From positions 1 to 64,000 of the forward strand of contig JAFQAR010000043.1 in the NCBI GenBank assembly GCA_017399905.1: a stretch of DNA of 64,000 nucleotides, given 5' to 3'. Source of the stretch: Bacteroidales bacterium (GTDB lineage Bacteria > Bacteroidota > Bacteroidia > Bacteroidales > UBA932). The notes under the pieces are model-generated. The model saw nothing but the letters and a program-made list of their open reading frames with translations. It searched no databases and was not told where the DNA came from. Both the position numbers and the translations under genes were made by a program. Below are positions 35,670 to 45,328 of this stretch, piece after piece (positions within the stretch are counted from its first letter, which is position 1; every line of letters starts with the position of its first letter).

Positions 35670-37010
35670 TTATTTCTCTTCTGCCCAGATATATACCTTG
35701 TCCGAACGGCGGAGACGGTTCTCCTCGATGGCCTTGCATGCCTGTTCGTTGCAGCCGTCGCCGCAGAGGCTGAGCGCCTCCTCGCGTGCTCCCGGCACGA
35801 CATCCTTCCAGTTGACAGGAATAGAACAGTATGTGCCTTTGGTTGCCTCCTGCACGGGTTTGAGGTCTACGCGTATTTCAGGTACAGTGTATTCCACACA
35901 TCCGGAAGTCGGGCCGATGATCAGAATCTTGTCTCCTACCTTGAGAGGGTATGACTCGACGAGGATTTCCGCCACGCCGAGCTTTCCGAACCAGTTGGTG
36001 ATCTTGCCGCAGTACGCCTTCTTGCGCGTTGCGGTGCTTCCGTAGACGTCGCACCACTCGCCAAGACGTGCTCCCTGATAGTATCCGTCCCAGAATCCTC
36101 TGTTGAACACTTCCTCAAGCTCCTTCTTCATCTCGGTGCCGAGTTCCGGAGTGTAGGTTCCGTTGCAGACAGCATCAGCTGCACGGCGGTAGCATGATGC
36201 TACTCTCTTCACGTATTCGGCCGAACGTGCGCGACCCTCTATCTTGAACACGGTCACACCCGCGTCTATGATCTTGTCCATGAACTCGATGGTACACAGG
36301 TCCTTAGGCGACATTATGTACTTGTTGTCTATCTCGAGCTGCATTCCGGTCTCCCTGTCCTCGACCTTGTAGGCGCGACGGCAGAGCTGGAAGCATGAAC
36401 CTCTGTTTGCCGATGCTCCGTACTCGTGGAGACTGAGGTAGCACTTGCCTGAAATGGCCATGCAGAGGGCTCCGTGGGCGAACATCTCAATCTCGACGAG
36501 ACGGCCTGACGGGCCACAGATGTTGTCGCGGTCGATGATTGCCTTGATCTCCTTGACCTGGCCGAGATTGAGCTCGCGGGCCAGCACGATCACGTCAGCG
36601 AACTGCGCGTAGAAGCGCAGGGCTTCGGCGTTGGATATGCTGAGCTGTGTGGATATGTGGACCTCTACTCCGATCTGACGTGCATACATGATCGCTGCCA
36701 TGTCGGATGCGATTACAGCCGTGATCCCGGCCTCCTTGGCTGCATCCAAAGTCCTCCTCATATCCTCAAGGTCTTCACCGAAAAGGGCTATGTTGAGGGT
36801 AAGGTATGTCTTTACGCCGAACTCCGAACATATCCGGACGATCTCCTTGAGGTCCGTCATCTTGAAGTTGTTGGCCGAGTGCGAGCGCATGTTCAGCTTC
36901 TCGACTCCGAAATACACCGAGTCGGCGCCTCCCTGTATGGCCGCATGCAGACATTCGAAATTGCCTGCAGGTGCCATTATCTCGAGTTTGTTTCTTTCCA
37001 TTGTCATCAT
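35670..37010 (-). CDS. U32 family peptidase-like protein (TrhP-like)
   Basis: The 446-residue protein has the U32 core: EIMAPAGNFECLHAAIQGGADSVYFG (split by domain strands), HISTQLSISNAEALRFY, FAHGALCMAISGKCYLS and RGSCFQLCRR, with conserved Cys for a cluster, and a C-terminal beta domain. Members act in prephenate-dependent 5-hydroxyuridine formation in tRNA (TrhP) or in rRNA modification (RlhA). Which one applies is not clear from sequence. The ATG at 37010 is used (37001 is also possible). A REP-like element lies just upstream of the start. Confidence 0.88.
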   Translation of the reverse strand: MMTMERNKLEIMAPAGNFECLHAAIQGGADSVYFGVEKLNMRSHSANNFKMTDLKEIVRICSEFGVKTYLTLNIALFGEDLEDMRRTLDAAKEAGITAVIASDMAAIMYARQIGVEVHISTQLSISNAEALRFYAQFADVIVLARELNLGQVKEIKAIIDRDNICGPSGRLVEIEMFAHGALCMAISGKCYLSLHEYGASANRGSCFQLCRRAYKVEDRETGMQLEIDNKYIMSPKDLCTIEFMDKIIDAGVTVFKIEGRARSAEYVKRVASCYRRAADAVCNGTYTPELGTEMKKELEEVFNRGFWDGYYQGARLGEWCDVYGSTATRKKAYCGKITNWFGKLGVAEILVESYPLKVGDKILIIGPTSGCVEYTVPEIRVDLKPVQEATKGTYCSIPVNWKDVVPGAREEALSLCGDGCNEQACKAIEENRLRRSDKVYIWAEEK

Positions 37011-37038
37011 TGTGTTATTGCGAAGGCCCTTCCATGTC

Positions 37039-37066
37039 ATTGCGAGGCCAGAAGGGCCGTGGCAAT
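37039..37066. repeat. REP-like dispersed repeat
   Basis: ATTGCGAGGCC (37039-37049) and GGCCGTGGCAAT (37055-37066) form an imperfect inverted repeat related to that at 3104-3130. It occupies the gap between the polyprenyl synthase and U32 genes. Confidence 0.65.
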
Positions 37067-37070
37067 CCTC

Positions 37071-38057
37071 TTACTTTGTCCTTCCGATCAATTTCTTTGC
37101 GTAGTTCTCAAGAAGAGCGGTTTCTTCAGCACCGAGTCCCAGGTCCGCGACATATGAAAGCGCCTGACTGTGCAGCCTTACTATCTCCTGCCTTGCCTCT
37201 TCCTCCACTTCAAGTCCAGCATATATCTCCTTTACGGCTGCGACCTTCGCTGCCTTCTCCTCTTCTGTCTCCACCGGCATCGCCATGGCCGTGAGGAGCT
37301 TTCCGCGGGTTTCTGCGGAAGCCTTCTCGAAGGCTCTGGTCATCAGCCAGCTCTTCTTGTTGTTTATGATGTCTCCGCCTATGACCTTTCCGAACACTGC
37401 GGGGTCTCCGTAAGTGTCAAGCCAGTCGTCGGCAATCTGGAATGCAAGTCCGAGGTCATATCCGTACCTGTAGAGACGGTCGCAGTCTTCTGCTGAAGCG
37501 CGGGCGATGATGGCTCCCATCTTAGCTGAACATGCTATCAGCACCGCAGTCTTGAGACCTATCATCTTCATGTAACCGGCCATCGGAACGCAGTCCATAT
37601 CCTCGAAGTCCATGTCGTACTGCTGTCCCTCGCACACTTCGGCCGCTGTCTTCGAAAACAGCTCCAGAGCCTGCGGGAGCACGTCTGCAGGTGCCTTGGC
37701 TATCATCTTGTAGCTTTCGATGGACATTACGTCGCCGGACAGGATGGCAGTGTTCTCGTCCCATTTCCTGTACACCGTAGGCACGCCTCTGCGGACATCG
37801 GCCTTGTCCATGATGTCGTCATGGATCAGGGTGAAGCTGTGGAAAACCTCGAGGGCGGCAGCCGGTGAAAGTATCTCCTCGGAGAAGCTGTCCCTGTATA
37901 TGGCATACGATGTAAGGCAGAGTCTCGGGCGGATCCTCTTGCCTCCGATCTCCATCATGTACCTCAGCGGATCGTAAAGTCCCTTGGGCTCTTCCGTAAA
38001 TCTCAGGTTCTCGAACAGCTCCTTCAGAGCCGCGTCAATATGGCATTCCTGTATCAT
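37071..38057 (-). CDS. Polyprenyl diphosphate synthase
   Basis: The 328-residue protein has both Asp-rich motifs, DDIMD (80-84) in HSFTLIHDDIMDKADVRRG and DDWLD (210-214) in GLAFQIADDWLDTYGDP, and the GGKRIRP substrate motif. It elongates allylic diphosphates with isopentenyl diphosphate, most likely for the menaquinone side chain; chain length cannot be assigned safely. It is divergent from rsgA (76-nt gap). Confidence 0.92.
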   Translation of the reverse strand: MIQECHIDAALKELFENLRFTEEPKGLYDPLRYMMEIGGKRIRPRLCLTSYAIYRDSFSEEILSPAAALEVFHSFTLIHDDIMDKADVRRGVPTVYRKWDENTAILSGDVMSIESYKMIAKAPADVLPQALELFSKTAAEVCEGQQYDMDFEDMDCVPMAGYMKMIGLKTAVLIACSAKMGAIIARASAEDCDRLYRYGYDLGLAFQIADDWLDTYGDPAVFGKVIGGDIINNKKSWLMTRAFEKASAETRGKLLTAMAMPVETEEEKAAKVAAVKEIYAGLEVEEEARQEIVRLHSQALSYVADLGLGAEETALLENYAKKLIGRTK

Positions 38058-38078
38058 AATATTGTTGTCTATATCCTA

Positions 38079-38086
38079 CAAAGGTA
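38079..38086 (-). promoter_or_regulatory. -7 element of the polyprenyl synthase gene
   Basis: TACCTTTG on the minus strand, 21 bp before the ATG at 38057. No TTG at 19 nt spacing. Confidence 0.45.
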
Positions 38087-38107
38087 ATGATAAAAACGGA
38101 ATTTCGT

Positions 38108-38115
38108 TATCTTTG
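38108..38115 (+). promoter_or_regulatory. -7 element of rsgA
   Basis: TATCTTTG lies 18 bp before the rsgA ATG at 38134 and faces the opposite -7 element 21 bp away. Confidence 0.5.
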
Positions 38116-38133
38116 CACCAAAACAGCCCTGAT

Positions 38134-39087
38134 ATGACGATAAAAGGAGAAGCAACGATTGTAAAGCATACGGGAAGCCACTATCTTCTGGCCCAGCTCC
38201 CGGAATGGAACCTGTTCCCTGCTGTCCTGCGTGGAAAGATAAGACTGAAGGGAAGCTCTGCCACCAATCCGGTGGCTGTGGGTGACAAGGTGACATTCGG
38301 ATCGGAGGTCCCTTTGGAGCAGATCTCGCTTGAGAATCCTGCAGTCATCACGTCGGTTTCACCAAGGAAGAACTACATCATCCGCAAATCCACGAATCTT
38401 TCCCGTCAGTCACATATCATCGCGGCCAATCTGGACCGCGCCTTCATCATAGCCACAATAGACTATCCTGAGATAAAGCTTCCTTTCCTTGACCGCATAC
38501 TCGTGACCTGCGAGGTCTATAACGTGCCGGTTACGATCGTGCTCAACAAGGTCGACCTCTACAGGGAGTCGCACAAGGAAATGCTGGAGGCCTTTCATGA
38601 GATCTATGAAGGTGCAGGCTATGAGGTCATGGAGGTGTCGGCCCTTACAGGTGAGGGCGTGGATGCCCTCAGAGAGGCCTGCAAGGGCAATGTATCACTT
38701 TTTTCAGGGGTATCCGGCGTGGGCAAGTCATCCCTGATCAAGGCTCTTGACCCGTCTCTTGATCCGCGTGTCGGAGAGATTTCCGATGTGCACCTTCAGG
38801 GAAAGCATACGACCACCTTCTACGAAATGTACCCTCTTTCTTCAGGAGGTTTCATAGTGGACACTCCGGGCCTGCGCGGCTTCGGTCTGGTGGACCTGAA
38901 GAAGGAAGAGATTGCCCTGTACTTCCCGGAGATGCTGAAAGCCTCGGCAGACTGCCGTTTCTCTCCGTGCACCCATACCCATGAACCGGGTTGTGCCGTC
39001 AAGGAGGCCGTCGAGGCTGGGGAGATAAGCTATGACCGCTATTCTTCATATATAGGCATGCTGGACGAGGAAGGAAAATACAGGTAG
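38134..39087 (+). CDS. rsgA: Ribosome small subunit-dependent GTPase A
   Basis: The 317-residue protein has an OB-fold (about 1-70), a circularly permuted GTPase with G4 NKVD before G1 GVSGVGKSS and G3 DTPG, and the C-terminal zinc site (DCRFSPCTHTHEPGCAV). It assists late 30S assembly. Frame continues upstream to 37984 but that part overlaps the divergent gene and its promoter, so ATG 38134 is used. Confidence 0.94.
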   Translation: MTIKGEATIVKHTGSHYLLAQLPEWNLFPAVLRGKIRLKGSSATNPVAVGDKVTFGSEVPLEQISLENPAVITSVSPRKNYIIRKSTNLSRQSHIIAANLDRAFIIATIDYPEIKLPFLDRILVTCEVYNVPVTIVLNKVDLYRESHKEMLEAFHEIYEGAGYEVMEVSALTGEGVDALREACKGNVSLFSGVSGVGKSSLIKALDPSLDPRVGEISDVHLQGKHTTTFYEMYPLSSGGFIVDTPGLRGFGLVDLKKEEIALYFPEMLKASADCRFSPCTHTHEPGCAVKEAVEAGEISYDRYSSYIGMLDEEGKYR

Positions 39088-39093
39088 GCATAT

Positions 39094-40506
39094 ATGCGAC
39101 AGATAAACAGAGACATACTCAAACTGGCGATACCGAGCATCCTGGCGAACATCACCGTTCCTTTGGTGGGAATGGTCGACATAGCCGTTGCAGGCCATCT
39201 TGACAGCAATGCCGCCACCATGATAGGCGGCATTGCTGTCGGTTCCATGCTGTTCGACCTGCTCTACTGGAACTTCGGGTTCCTGCGGGTCGGTACAGGC
39301 GGCCTTGCCGCCCAGGCCTACGGCCGCTCCGACCGCAGGGAATGTGCCCGCATCTTCGCCCGTGCAGTCGGTATAGCCCTGGCGTGTGCCCTGGTCCTCA
39401 TCGCCATCCAATGGCTCTTCGTGAAGGCCGCCTTCCTGGTCGTGGACTGCACGCCTGAAGTGCGGGAACTGGCTTCGAGCTATTTCTTCCTCCGCATATG
39501 GGCCGCTCCGGCGACTCTTAGCCTCATGGCCTTCAAGGGCTGGTTCATAGGCATGCAGGACAGCGTCAGCCCGATGATCACGGATTTCACCGTAAACGGA
39601 ATGAATGTCCTGATGAGCATTGTCCTGGCCTTGGGGATAAATGTCGGCGGCCTGCATTTTGAAGGTCTCGGATTCCGCGGAATAGCGGCAGGAACGGTGG
39701 TCGCCCAGTATTCGGGACTGCTTGCCGCCATCCTTCTGCTTGTCTTCAGATACAGGAAGAATACATTCTCCTCGTTCGGTATTCAGGACCTGAAGGGCGT
39801 CTTCAAGGGAGGCGAGACCCGCCGTTTCTTTGTGATGAACACGGACCTCTTCGTCCGCTCCCTTTGCTTCATAGCGATATATATCGGCTTTACCGTCATT
39901 TCTGCACGCTACGGAGACCTTCTTCTGGCAGTGGGTTCGATAATGATGAAGCTGCTGATGATATTCTCATATTTCACAGACGGATTCGCATATGCCGGAG
40001 AGGCCATGACAGGCCGGTACATAGGTGCCAGGGACGGTGTCATGCTTCGCCAGACGGTGAAATGGACCTTTGTCTGGAGCATGTCCATAGCCTTCATCTT
40101 CATGGGAATATATCATTTTGCCGGTGTGCCTATGCTCAGGATGATGACTTCCGACCCGCAGGTCGTCGAGGCTTCACGGGAGTTCCTTCCGTGGCTGCTG
40201 CTCATGCCGCTTACAGGCTGTGCAGCCTTCACATGGGACGGCATATACATAGGTGCGACGGCATCCAAGGCCATACGCAACTCCATGCTGTGGGCAGTGG
40301 TCGGATTTGCCGCCGTGTGGGTGGCCGGCATCTGCTGTCTCGAAGCCTTCGGTCCTGCCGCAGCGGCTCCGTCTTCCAGCCTCCCTGCGACCCCGTACGG
40401 CCGCCTTGCCATGCATGTCCTCATGGCGGCCTACTTCGCCCACCTCCTCGCCCGCACCCTCTACCTCTCGGCCCTCTACCGCAAGTCAATCCTTGCGGCA
40501 GCCTGA
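39094..40506 (+). CDS. MATE family efflux transporter (DinF-like)
   Basis: The 470-residue protein has about twelve membrane segments and the MATE halves, beginning ILKLAIPSILANITVPLVGMVDIAVAGHL. It exports cationic or organic compounds using a sodium or proton gradient; the substrate is unknown. It follows rsgA by 6 nt and is likely co-transcribed. The last 40 residues are unusually rich in Ala and Pro. Confidence 0.9.
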   Translation: MRQINRDILKLAIPSILANITVPLVGMVDIAVAGHLDSNAATMIGGIAVGSMLFDLLYWNFGFLRVGTGGLAAQAYGRSDRRECARIFARAVGIALACALVLIAIQWLFVKAAFLVVDCTPEVRELASSYFFLRIWAAPATLSLMAFKGWFIGMQDSVSPMITDFTVNGMNVLMSIVLALGINVGGLHFEGLGFRGIAAGTVVAQYSGLLAAILLLVFRYRKNTFSSFGIQDLKGVFKGGETRRFFVMNTDLFVRSLCFIAIYIGFTVISARYGDLLLAVGSIMMKLLMIFSYFTDGFAYAGEAMTGRYIGARDGVMLRQTVKWTFVWSMSIAFIFMGIYHFAGVPMLRMMTSDPQVVEASREFLPWLLLMPLTGCAAFTWDGIYIGATASKAIRNSMLWAVVGFAAVWVAGICCLEAFGPAAAAPSSSLPATPYGRLAMHVLMAAYFAHLLARTLYLSALYRKSILAAA

Positions 40507-40557
40507 CACCTCGGACGGAAAAACCGCAAAGACGCCCGAGGTCTCAAACTCTTTTAG

Positions 40558-40565
40558 TATCTTTG
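40558..40565 (+). promoter_or_regulatory. -7 element of the organophosphate transporter gene
   Basis: TATCTTTG (followed by CA) lies 42 bp before the ATG at 40608. No clear -33 TTG. Confidence 0.5.
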
Positions 40566-40607
40566 CAGTGGCCCGGCCTTCCGGACATTCCATAACAGAA
40601 AACAGAT

Positions 40608-41993
40608 ATGGGTTTATATTCATTCTATAGAATCAGCAAGCCGTCCAAAGAGACAGTGCCTTCAGAGAATGTGGACAGTGCATACAGGTCCATCAGGAGA
40701 AAGACCTTCTGGGGCGTGACTGTGGCCTACAGTCTATATTATGTCTGCCGGTTGAGCCTCAGTGTGATGAAGCAGCCTCTGATTGACGAGGGGGTCCTTT
40801 CCGCAGGCCAGCTGGGACTTGTAGGCTCGGCTCTTTTCTTCGTATATGCCGTAGGCAAGTTCATCAACGGCTTCATCGCCGACTACTGCAACATACGCCG
40901 CTTCATGGCGACAGGCCTCTTCATTTCGGCCGTGGTGAACCTCCTGATGGGAGTCCTCGGCCTTTTCCATGGTCCGGCCGGACTTATGACCACCATCATT
41001 TTCGTTTCCTTCGCCATATTATGGGGAATAAACGGATGGATGCAGTCGATGGGATCCCCTCCGGGAGTCATAAGCCTTTCCCGCTGGTTCCCGCGCTCAA
41101 AGAGAGGTACCTACTACAGCATATTCAGCGCGACTCCATATGTCGGTGAATTCATATCATATAATGTCCTTGCCCTGATCGTGAGCTGGCTTGGATGGCA
41201 GTACGGCTTCATCGTGGCGGCTCTCGCAGGTCTGGTAGGAGTGGCTGTAATCCTCATCTTCGTTTCCGACACTCCTGAAAGCAAGGGCCTTCCTTCCGTT
41301 CAGAGCCTGTCAGGAGAGCAGCTTACCAAGGAAGACAGGATGCCGACCCGCGAGCTGCAGAAGATGGTTCTGCGTCATCCAGGAATATGGGTCATTGCAC
41401 TTGCAAGCGCATTCATCTACATAACCAAGTATGCCATTGCGGGTTGGGGCATCCTCTTCCTGCAGAAAAGCAGGGACTTCGACCTTGCCGAGGCTTCACA
41501 GATCATAGCCTTTTCTTCTGTCTTCGGCATCGTAGGAACAGTGCTTGCCGGATGGCTTTCCGACCGTATCTTCAAGGGTGACAGGGTCAAGCCTGCCATT
41601 CTGTCCGGAATTATCAGCACTTCGTCGCTGATTCTCTTCCTGTTCGTCGGAGGCGGCTTTATTCTTAACATCTTTTATGTATCTTTGTTCAGCCTGTCAG
41701 TCGGCGTGCTTTACTGCATAGTGGCCGGACTGATGGCGGTCGACATTGTACCGAGAAAGGCTACAGGAGCAGCTCTCGGCATTGTCGGAATATCCAGCTA
41801 TGTGGCGGCCGGTATACAGGACATCACGAGCGGATACCTCATCCAGGGATTCATGACAAAGGTTGACGGCGTGGATGTCTACGATTTCGGACCGGTTTCA
41901 TGGTTCTGGGTGGCGGCGTCTGTCGTTTCGTTCCTCCTTCCTGTCCTGAACTGGAAGAAGATGAAGGCCTCCATGGTGCCGTCCGGAGAATGA
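40608..41993 (+). CDS. MFS transporter, organophosphate:phosphate antiporter (GlpT/UhpT-like)
   Basis: The 461-residue protein has about twelve membrane segments and OPA signatures: SLYYVCRLSLSVMKQPL, GWMQSMGSPPGVISLSRWFP and SKRGTYYSIFS. It would exchange glycerol-3-phosphate or hexose phosphate for phosphate. GH77 follows by 40 nt, so both may be co-transcribed, which suggests a glucose phosphate substrate; this is inference. Confidence 0.9.
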   Translation: MGLYSFYRISKPSKETVPSENVDSAYRSIRRKTFWGVTVAYSLYYVCRLSLSVMKQPLIDEGVLSAGQLGLVGSALFFVYAVGKFINGFIADYCNIRRFMATGLFISAVVNLLMGVLGLFHGPAGLMTTIIFVSFAILWGINGWMQSMGSPPGVISLSRWFPRSKRGTYYSIFSATPYVGEFISYNVLALIVSWLGWQYGFIVAALAGLVGVAVILIFVSDTPESKGLPSVQSLSGEQLTKEDRMPTRELQKMVLRHPGIWVIALASAFIYITKYAIAGWGILFLQKSRDFDLAEASQIIAFSSVFGIVGTVLAGWLSDRIFKGDRVKPAILSGIISTSSLILFLFVGGGFILNIFYVSLFSLSVGVLYCIVAGLMAVDIVPRKATGAALGIVGISSYVAAGIQDITSGYLIQGFMTKVDGVDVYDFGPVSWFWVAASVVSFLLPVLNWKKMKASMVPSGE

Positions 41994-42033
41994 CAGGCGG
42001 CCTTGGAAAGAAAGGAAACTAATAACACATGAT

Positions 42034-44436
42034 ATGACTTTAAATTTCAGCATCGAATACAGGACCAGCTGGGGCGAGCAGATCGTCCTCTGTCTTGCAG
42101 GAAAGCGCTATCCTCTCGAATATGTGGCTGAAGGTATCTGGAAGGGCTCAGTGGCCCGTTTCAATCCGGCCAAAGCCTCGGAATACGGCTATGAGGTGGT
42201 ACGTGACGGCGTGACCGTGCGTACCGAGTGGAAGAAGCACACGGTCGTACTTCCGGAAGGCGCGGACCCTAAGGTCGTCAATGTCCATGACAGATGGATA
42301 GACCGTCCCGGTGACGCTCCGTTTTATTCTTCGGCATTCACTGATGCCATCTTCGGCAGAAAGCCGGGCAAGGCTCCCAAGACTCCGAAGAATGCCAATG
42401 TGACCATACAGGTTGCTGCCCCCGCTCTCCGTCCTAACGAAGTGCTTGCCATAGCAGGCAGCGGAAAGGAGCTCAAGGACTGGACCAGGGTCGTTCCTTT
42501 CGACGACTCCCGTTTCCCTCTCTGGACACTTTCCCTCAATGTGAAGGAACCTTTCGCATACAAGGTCATCATTGCGGACAAGGATACTCTCGTTCCCGTT
42601 TCATGGGAATCCGGAGAGAATAGATGGTTCGTAAATGTCCCTGAGAAGGATGAGGTCACCGTTGAGGCTGATGTTCAGGTGTATTTCGGCGGCAGGAACT
42701 GGAAGGGCGCAGGTACAGCCATTCCGGTGTTCTCCCTCCGCAGCGAGGATGACTTCGGTGTAGGCGAATTCTACGACCTCAAGAAGATGGTCGACTGGGC
42801 TGCATCGACAGGTCAGAGCATTCTCCAGCTTCTTCCGATCAACGATACGACCATGCTGCATACATGGCAGGATTCGTATCCTTACAATCCTAATTCCACT
42901 TTCGCCCTTCATCCTCAGTTCGTGAATCTTCCTGCAGCAGGAGTGAAGGTTGACGAGGCATACAAGGCACTGCAGGCCGAGCTCAACGCCCTTGATCAGA
43001 TCGACTACGAGAGGGTGAACAATGCCAAGCTGGAACTTCTCCACAAGGCATTCGACAGGACTTTCAAGAAGCTTTCCGCAAAGAAGGAATATCAGGAATT
43101 CGTCGACAAGAACAGCCACTGGCTCCTTCCATACGCCACATTCTGCGTCCTCCGTGACCTGAACGGCACTCCGGACTTCACAAAGTGGAAGGGATATGCG
43201 AAATACAGCAGGAAGAAGGTTGCCGCCTTCTGTGAGGAGCACAGGTCCGAGATCGATTTCTGGTGCTTCGTGCAGTACCACCTCGACCTTCAGCTTTCTG
43301 AAGTCTGCAGATATGCACATTCGAAGGGTGTCATCTTCAAGGGTGACCTTCCTATCGGAATCAGCCGCACCAGTGTGGATGCATGGCTTTATCCGGAACT
43401 CTTCCATATGGATTCGCAGGCCGGAGCACCGCCTGATGCATTCTCGGCTGACGGACAGAACTGGGGCTTCCCGACATACAACTGGGAAAAGATGGCTGAA
43501 GACGGCTATGCATGGTGGAAATCCCGTCTTGCAAAGATGTCTGAATATTTCGATGCATTCCGCATCGACCATATACTCGGATTCTTCCGCATCTGGGAGA
43601 TTCCTGTAGGAACCTTGAGCGGTCTGGAAGGCTATTTCAATCCGGCTCTTCCGTTCCCTGCATCAGAACTTGAATCACAGGGATTTGATGTCAACGACAA
43701 GGGACTTTTCCTTCAGGACCCTCGTCAGGAAGGATACTACCACCCTAAGATCGGTGCCCGTGACACACAGTCATACTACTGTCTCGACGCATACCGTCGT
43801 GCTGCGTTCGACCGCCTCTACGACGACTTCTTCTATCGTCGCAACAACGAGTTCTGGAAGGACAAGGCCATGATGAAGCTTCCTGCTCTTCTCGATTCGA
43901 CCGGCATGCTCGCATGCGGCGAAGACCTCGGAATGATTCCTGCGACCGTACCTCAGGTGATGTCGGACCTCAGGATCCTTTCTCTCGAGATCCAGAGGAT
44001 GCCTAAGTCTGTTCATGACAATTTCGCGAACCCTGCATGGTATCCGTATCTGTCGGTCTGCACAACTTCTACCCACGACATGAACCCTATCCGTGCATGG
44101 TGGGAAGAGGACCGTCAGGTGACCGAGCAGTTCTGGCATGAGATGCTCGGAGGACAGGGGGAGGCACCGTATTTCTGCGAGCCTTGGATCTGCCGCCGCA
44201 TTCTTGACCAGCATGTCTGGTCGCCAGCGATGCTGACGATCCTCCCTCTTCAGGACTGGCTCTCGATGGATGCGCAGCTCCGTCGTCAGGACCCTAACGT
44301 AGAACGCATCAACGTGCCTGCTAATTCACGCCACTACTGGCGTTACCGCATGCACCTCACCCTTGAACAGCTTGCAGCCGCAGAAGAGTTCAACAGGACT
44401 CTCGGCGACATGATTGCAGCCAGCGGTCGTTGCTGA
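42034..44436 (+). CDS. malQ: GH77 4-alpha-glucanotransferase with N-terminal CBM20 modules
   Basis: The 800-residue protein has two N-terminal starch-binding CBM20-like modules (about 1-100 and 120-215) and a GH77 barrel (about 225-790) as in the plant DPE2/bacterial two-CBM group. Catalytic residues are nucleophile Asp512 (DAFRIDHILGFFR), acid/base Glu630 (LACGEDLG) and Asp682 (TSTHDM). No signal peptide: it works in the cytoplasm on maltodextrins, releasing glucose and longer chains. It links to the starch locus on its right. Confidence 0.94.
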   Translation: MTLNFSIEYRTSWGEQIVLCLAGKRYPLEYVAEGIWKGSVARFNPAKASEYGYEVVRDGVTVRTEWKKHTVVLPEGADPKVVNVHDRWIDRPGDAPFYSSAFTDAIFGRKPGKAPKTPKNANVTIQVAAPALRPNEVLAIAGSGKELKDWTRVVPFDDSRFPLWTLSLNVKEPFAYKVIIADKDTLVPVSWESGENRWFVNVPEKDEVTVEADVQVYFGGRNWKGAGTAIPVFSLRSEDDFGVGEFYDLKKMVDWAASTGQSILQLLPINDTTMLHTWQDSYPYNPNSTFALHPQFVNLPAAGVKVDEAYKALQAELNALDQIDYERVNNAKLELLHKAFDRTFKKLSAKKEYQEFVDKNSHWLLPYATFCVLRDLNGTPDFTKWKGYAKYSRKKVAAFCEEHRSEIDFWCFVQYHLDLQLSEVCRYAHSKGVIFKGDLPIGISRTSVDAWLYPELFHMDSQAGAPPDAFSADGQNWGFPTYNWEKMAEDGYAWWKSRLAKMSEYFDAFRIDHILGFFRIWEIPVGTLSGLEGYFNPALPFPASELESQGFDVNDKGLFLQDPRQEGYYHPKIGARDTQSYYCLDAYRRAAFDRLYDDFFYRRNNEFWKDKAMMKLPALLDSTGMLACGEDLGMIPATVPQVMSDLRILSLEIQRMPKSVHDNFANPAWYPYLSVCTTSTHDMNPIRAWWEEDRQVTEQFWHEMLGGQGEAPYFCEPWICRRILDQHVWSPAMLTILPLQDWLSMDAQLRRQDPNVERINVPANSRHYWRYRMHLTLEQLAAAEEFNRTLGDMIAASGRC

Positions 44437-44477
44437 GTGTGGCCATCAATAAACTGATACACAGCTCTTTATATATA

Positions 44478-44507
44478 GTTACGTGCTCCCCACGGGGAGC
44501 ACGTAAC
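44478..44507. terminator. Bidirectional hairpin between GH77 and the LytTR gene
   Basis: GTTACGTGCTCCC (44478-44490) and GGGAGCACGTAAC (44495-44507) form a perfect 13-bp stem with a 4-nt loop between convergent genes. T-runs are weak on both sides, so its efficiency is uncertain. Confidence 0.6.
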
Positions 44508-44558
44508 TGTTGTTATGCTGTTGAAAGTCAACGAGTTAACGACCATTAACAGTGCCGG

Positions 44559-45323
44559 CTATCTCTCAAGCCAGACGAGGAAGTCGTCCACGCGGGAACG
44601 GCTCACGGTCATTTCGAATGACGCCTTCGGTTCCGGTATGATCTTGAGCCTGCTTCCTGACTGCTTGATGATGCTGGTTATCGCCTTCATCGATATGATG
44701 CAGCTTCTGGATATCCTGAAGAATCTGTCGGGGTCGAGCTCCTCGCTGATGACATCGAGTGATGAGTCTATGATGTATCTGTGTTCGTCGAAGGTTACAA
44801 GCCAGTTGTTCTTCTCCTCGGAGTAGATGTAGGCAATGTTCGATGTCTGGAGAGGCACGATCCTGTCGTTGAATCTGACGATATACCTCTCCTTGTAGTC
44901 CTTGTGGTTTGTCCCGTTGCTGCCGATGGATTTCAGCAGAGCCTCCACGTCTATGTTCCCTCCGCTCATCCTGCATCTTGCGACAGCCCTCTTCAATGCA
45001 GAAAGTTCTATAGGCTTGAGGAGGTAGTCCACACTTCCTGCCTCAAATGCCTTTATCGCATAGCTGTCATATGCTGTGGTCATTATCACCTTGGCCTTTA
45101 CCGTTATCTTCCTGAATATCTCGAAACATTCTCCGTCGGAGAGCTCGACGTCCATGAATATGATGTCCGCATGGTTTTCCGGATTCATGAGCCATGCGAC
45201 CGTACCTGTCACGGATGTCGACGTGCCGACAACCGTCAGGTCGGGGAAGTTCTGGTTAAGTGTCCTGATGAGGCTCTTCTGAGCCATCATCTCATCTTCA
45301 ACTATAAATACTTTCATTGCCAT
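44559..45323 (-). CDS. LytTR-family response regulator
   Basis: The 254-residue protein has a receiver domain (about 1-120: KVFIVEDEMMAQKS, phospho-acceptor Asp in IIFMDVELSDG, switch Thr in MTTAYDSYAI, Lys in LLKPIELS) and a LytTR DNA-binding domain (about 150-250: RFNDRIVPLQTSNIAYIYSE, RFFRISRSCIISM). LytTR domains bind paired 9-bp repeats about 21-22 bp apart. It starts 6 nt after the kinase gene ends. The 21-bp-phased sites at 46774-46824 and 63327-63377 make it the candidate regulator of the starch genes. Confidence 0.92.
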   Translation of the reverse strand: MAMKVFIVEDEMMAQKSLIRTLNQNFPDLTVVGTSTSVTGTVAWLMNPENHADIIFMDVELSDGECFEIFRKITVKAKVIMTTAYDSYAIKAFEAGSVDYLLKPIELSALKRAVARCRMSGGNIDVEALLKSIGSNGTNHKDYKERYIVRFNDRIVPLQTSNIAYIYSEEKNNWLVTFDEHRYIIDSSLDVISEELDPDRFFRISRSCIISMKAITSIIKQSGSRLKIIPEPKASFEMTVSRSRVDDFLVWLER

Positions 45324-45328
45324 ATTGT

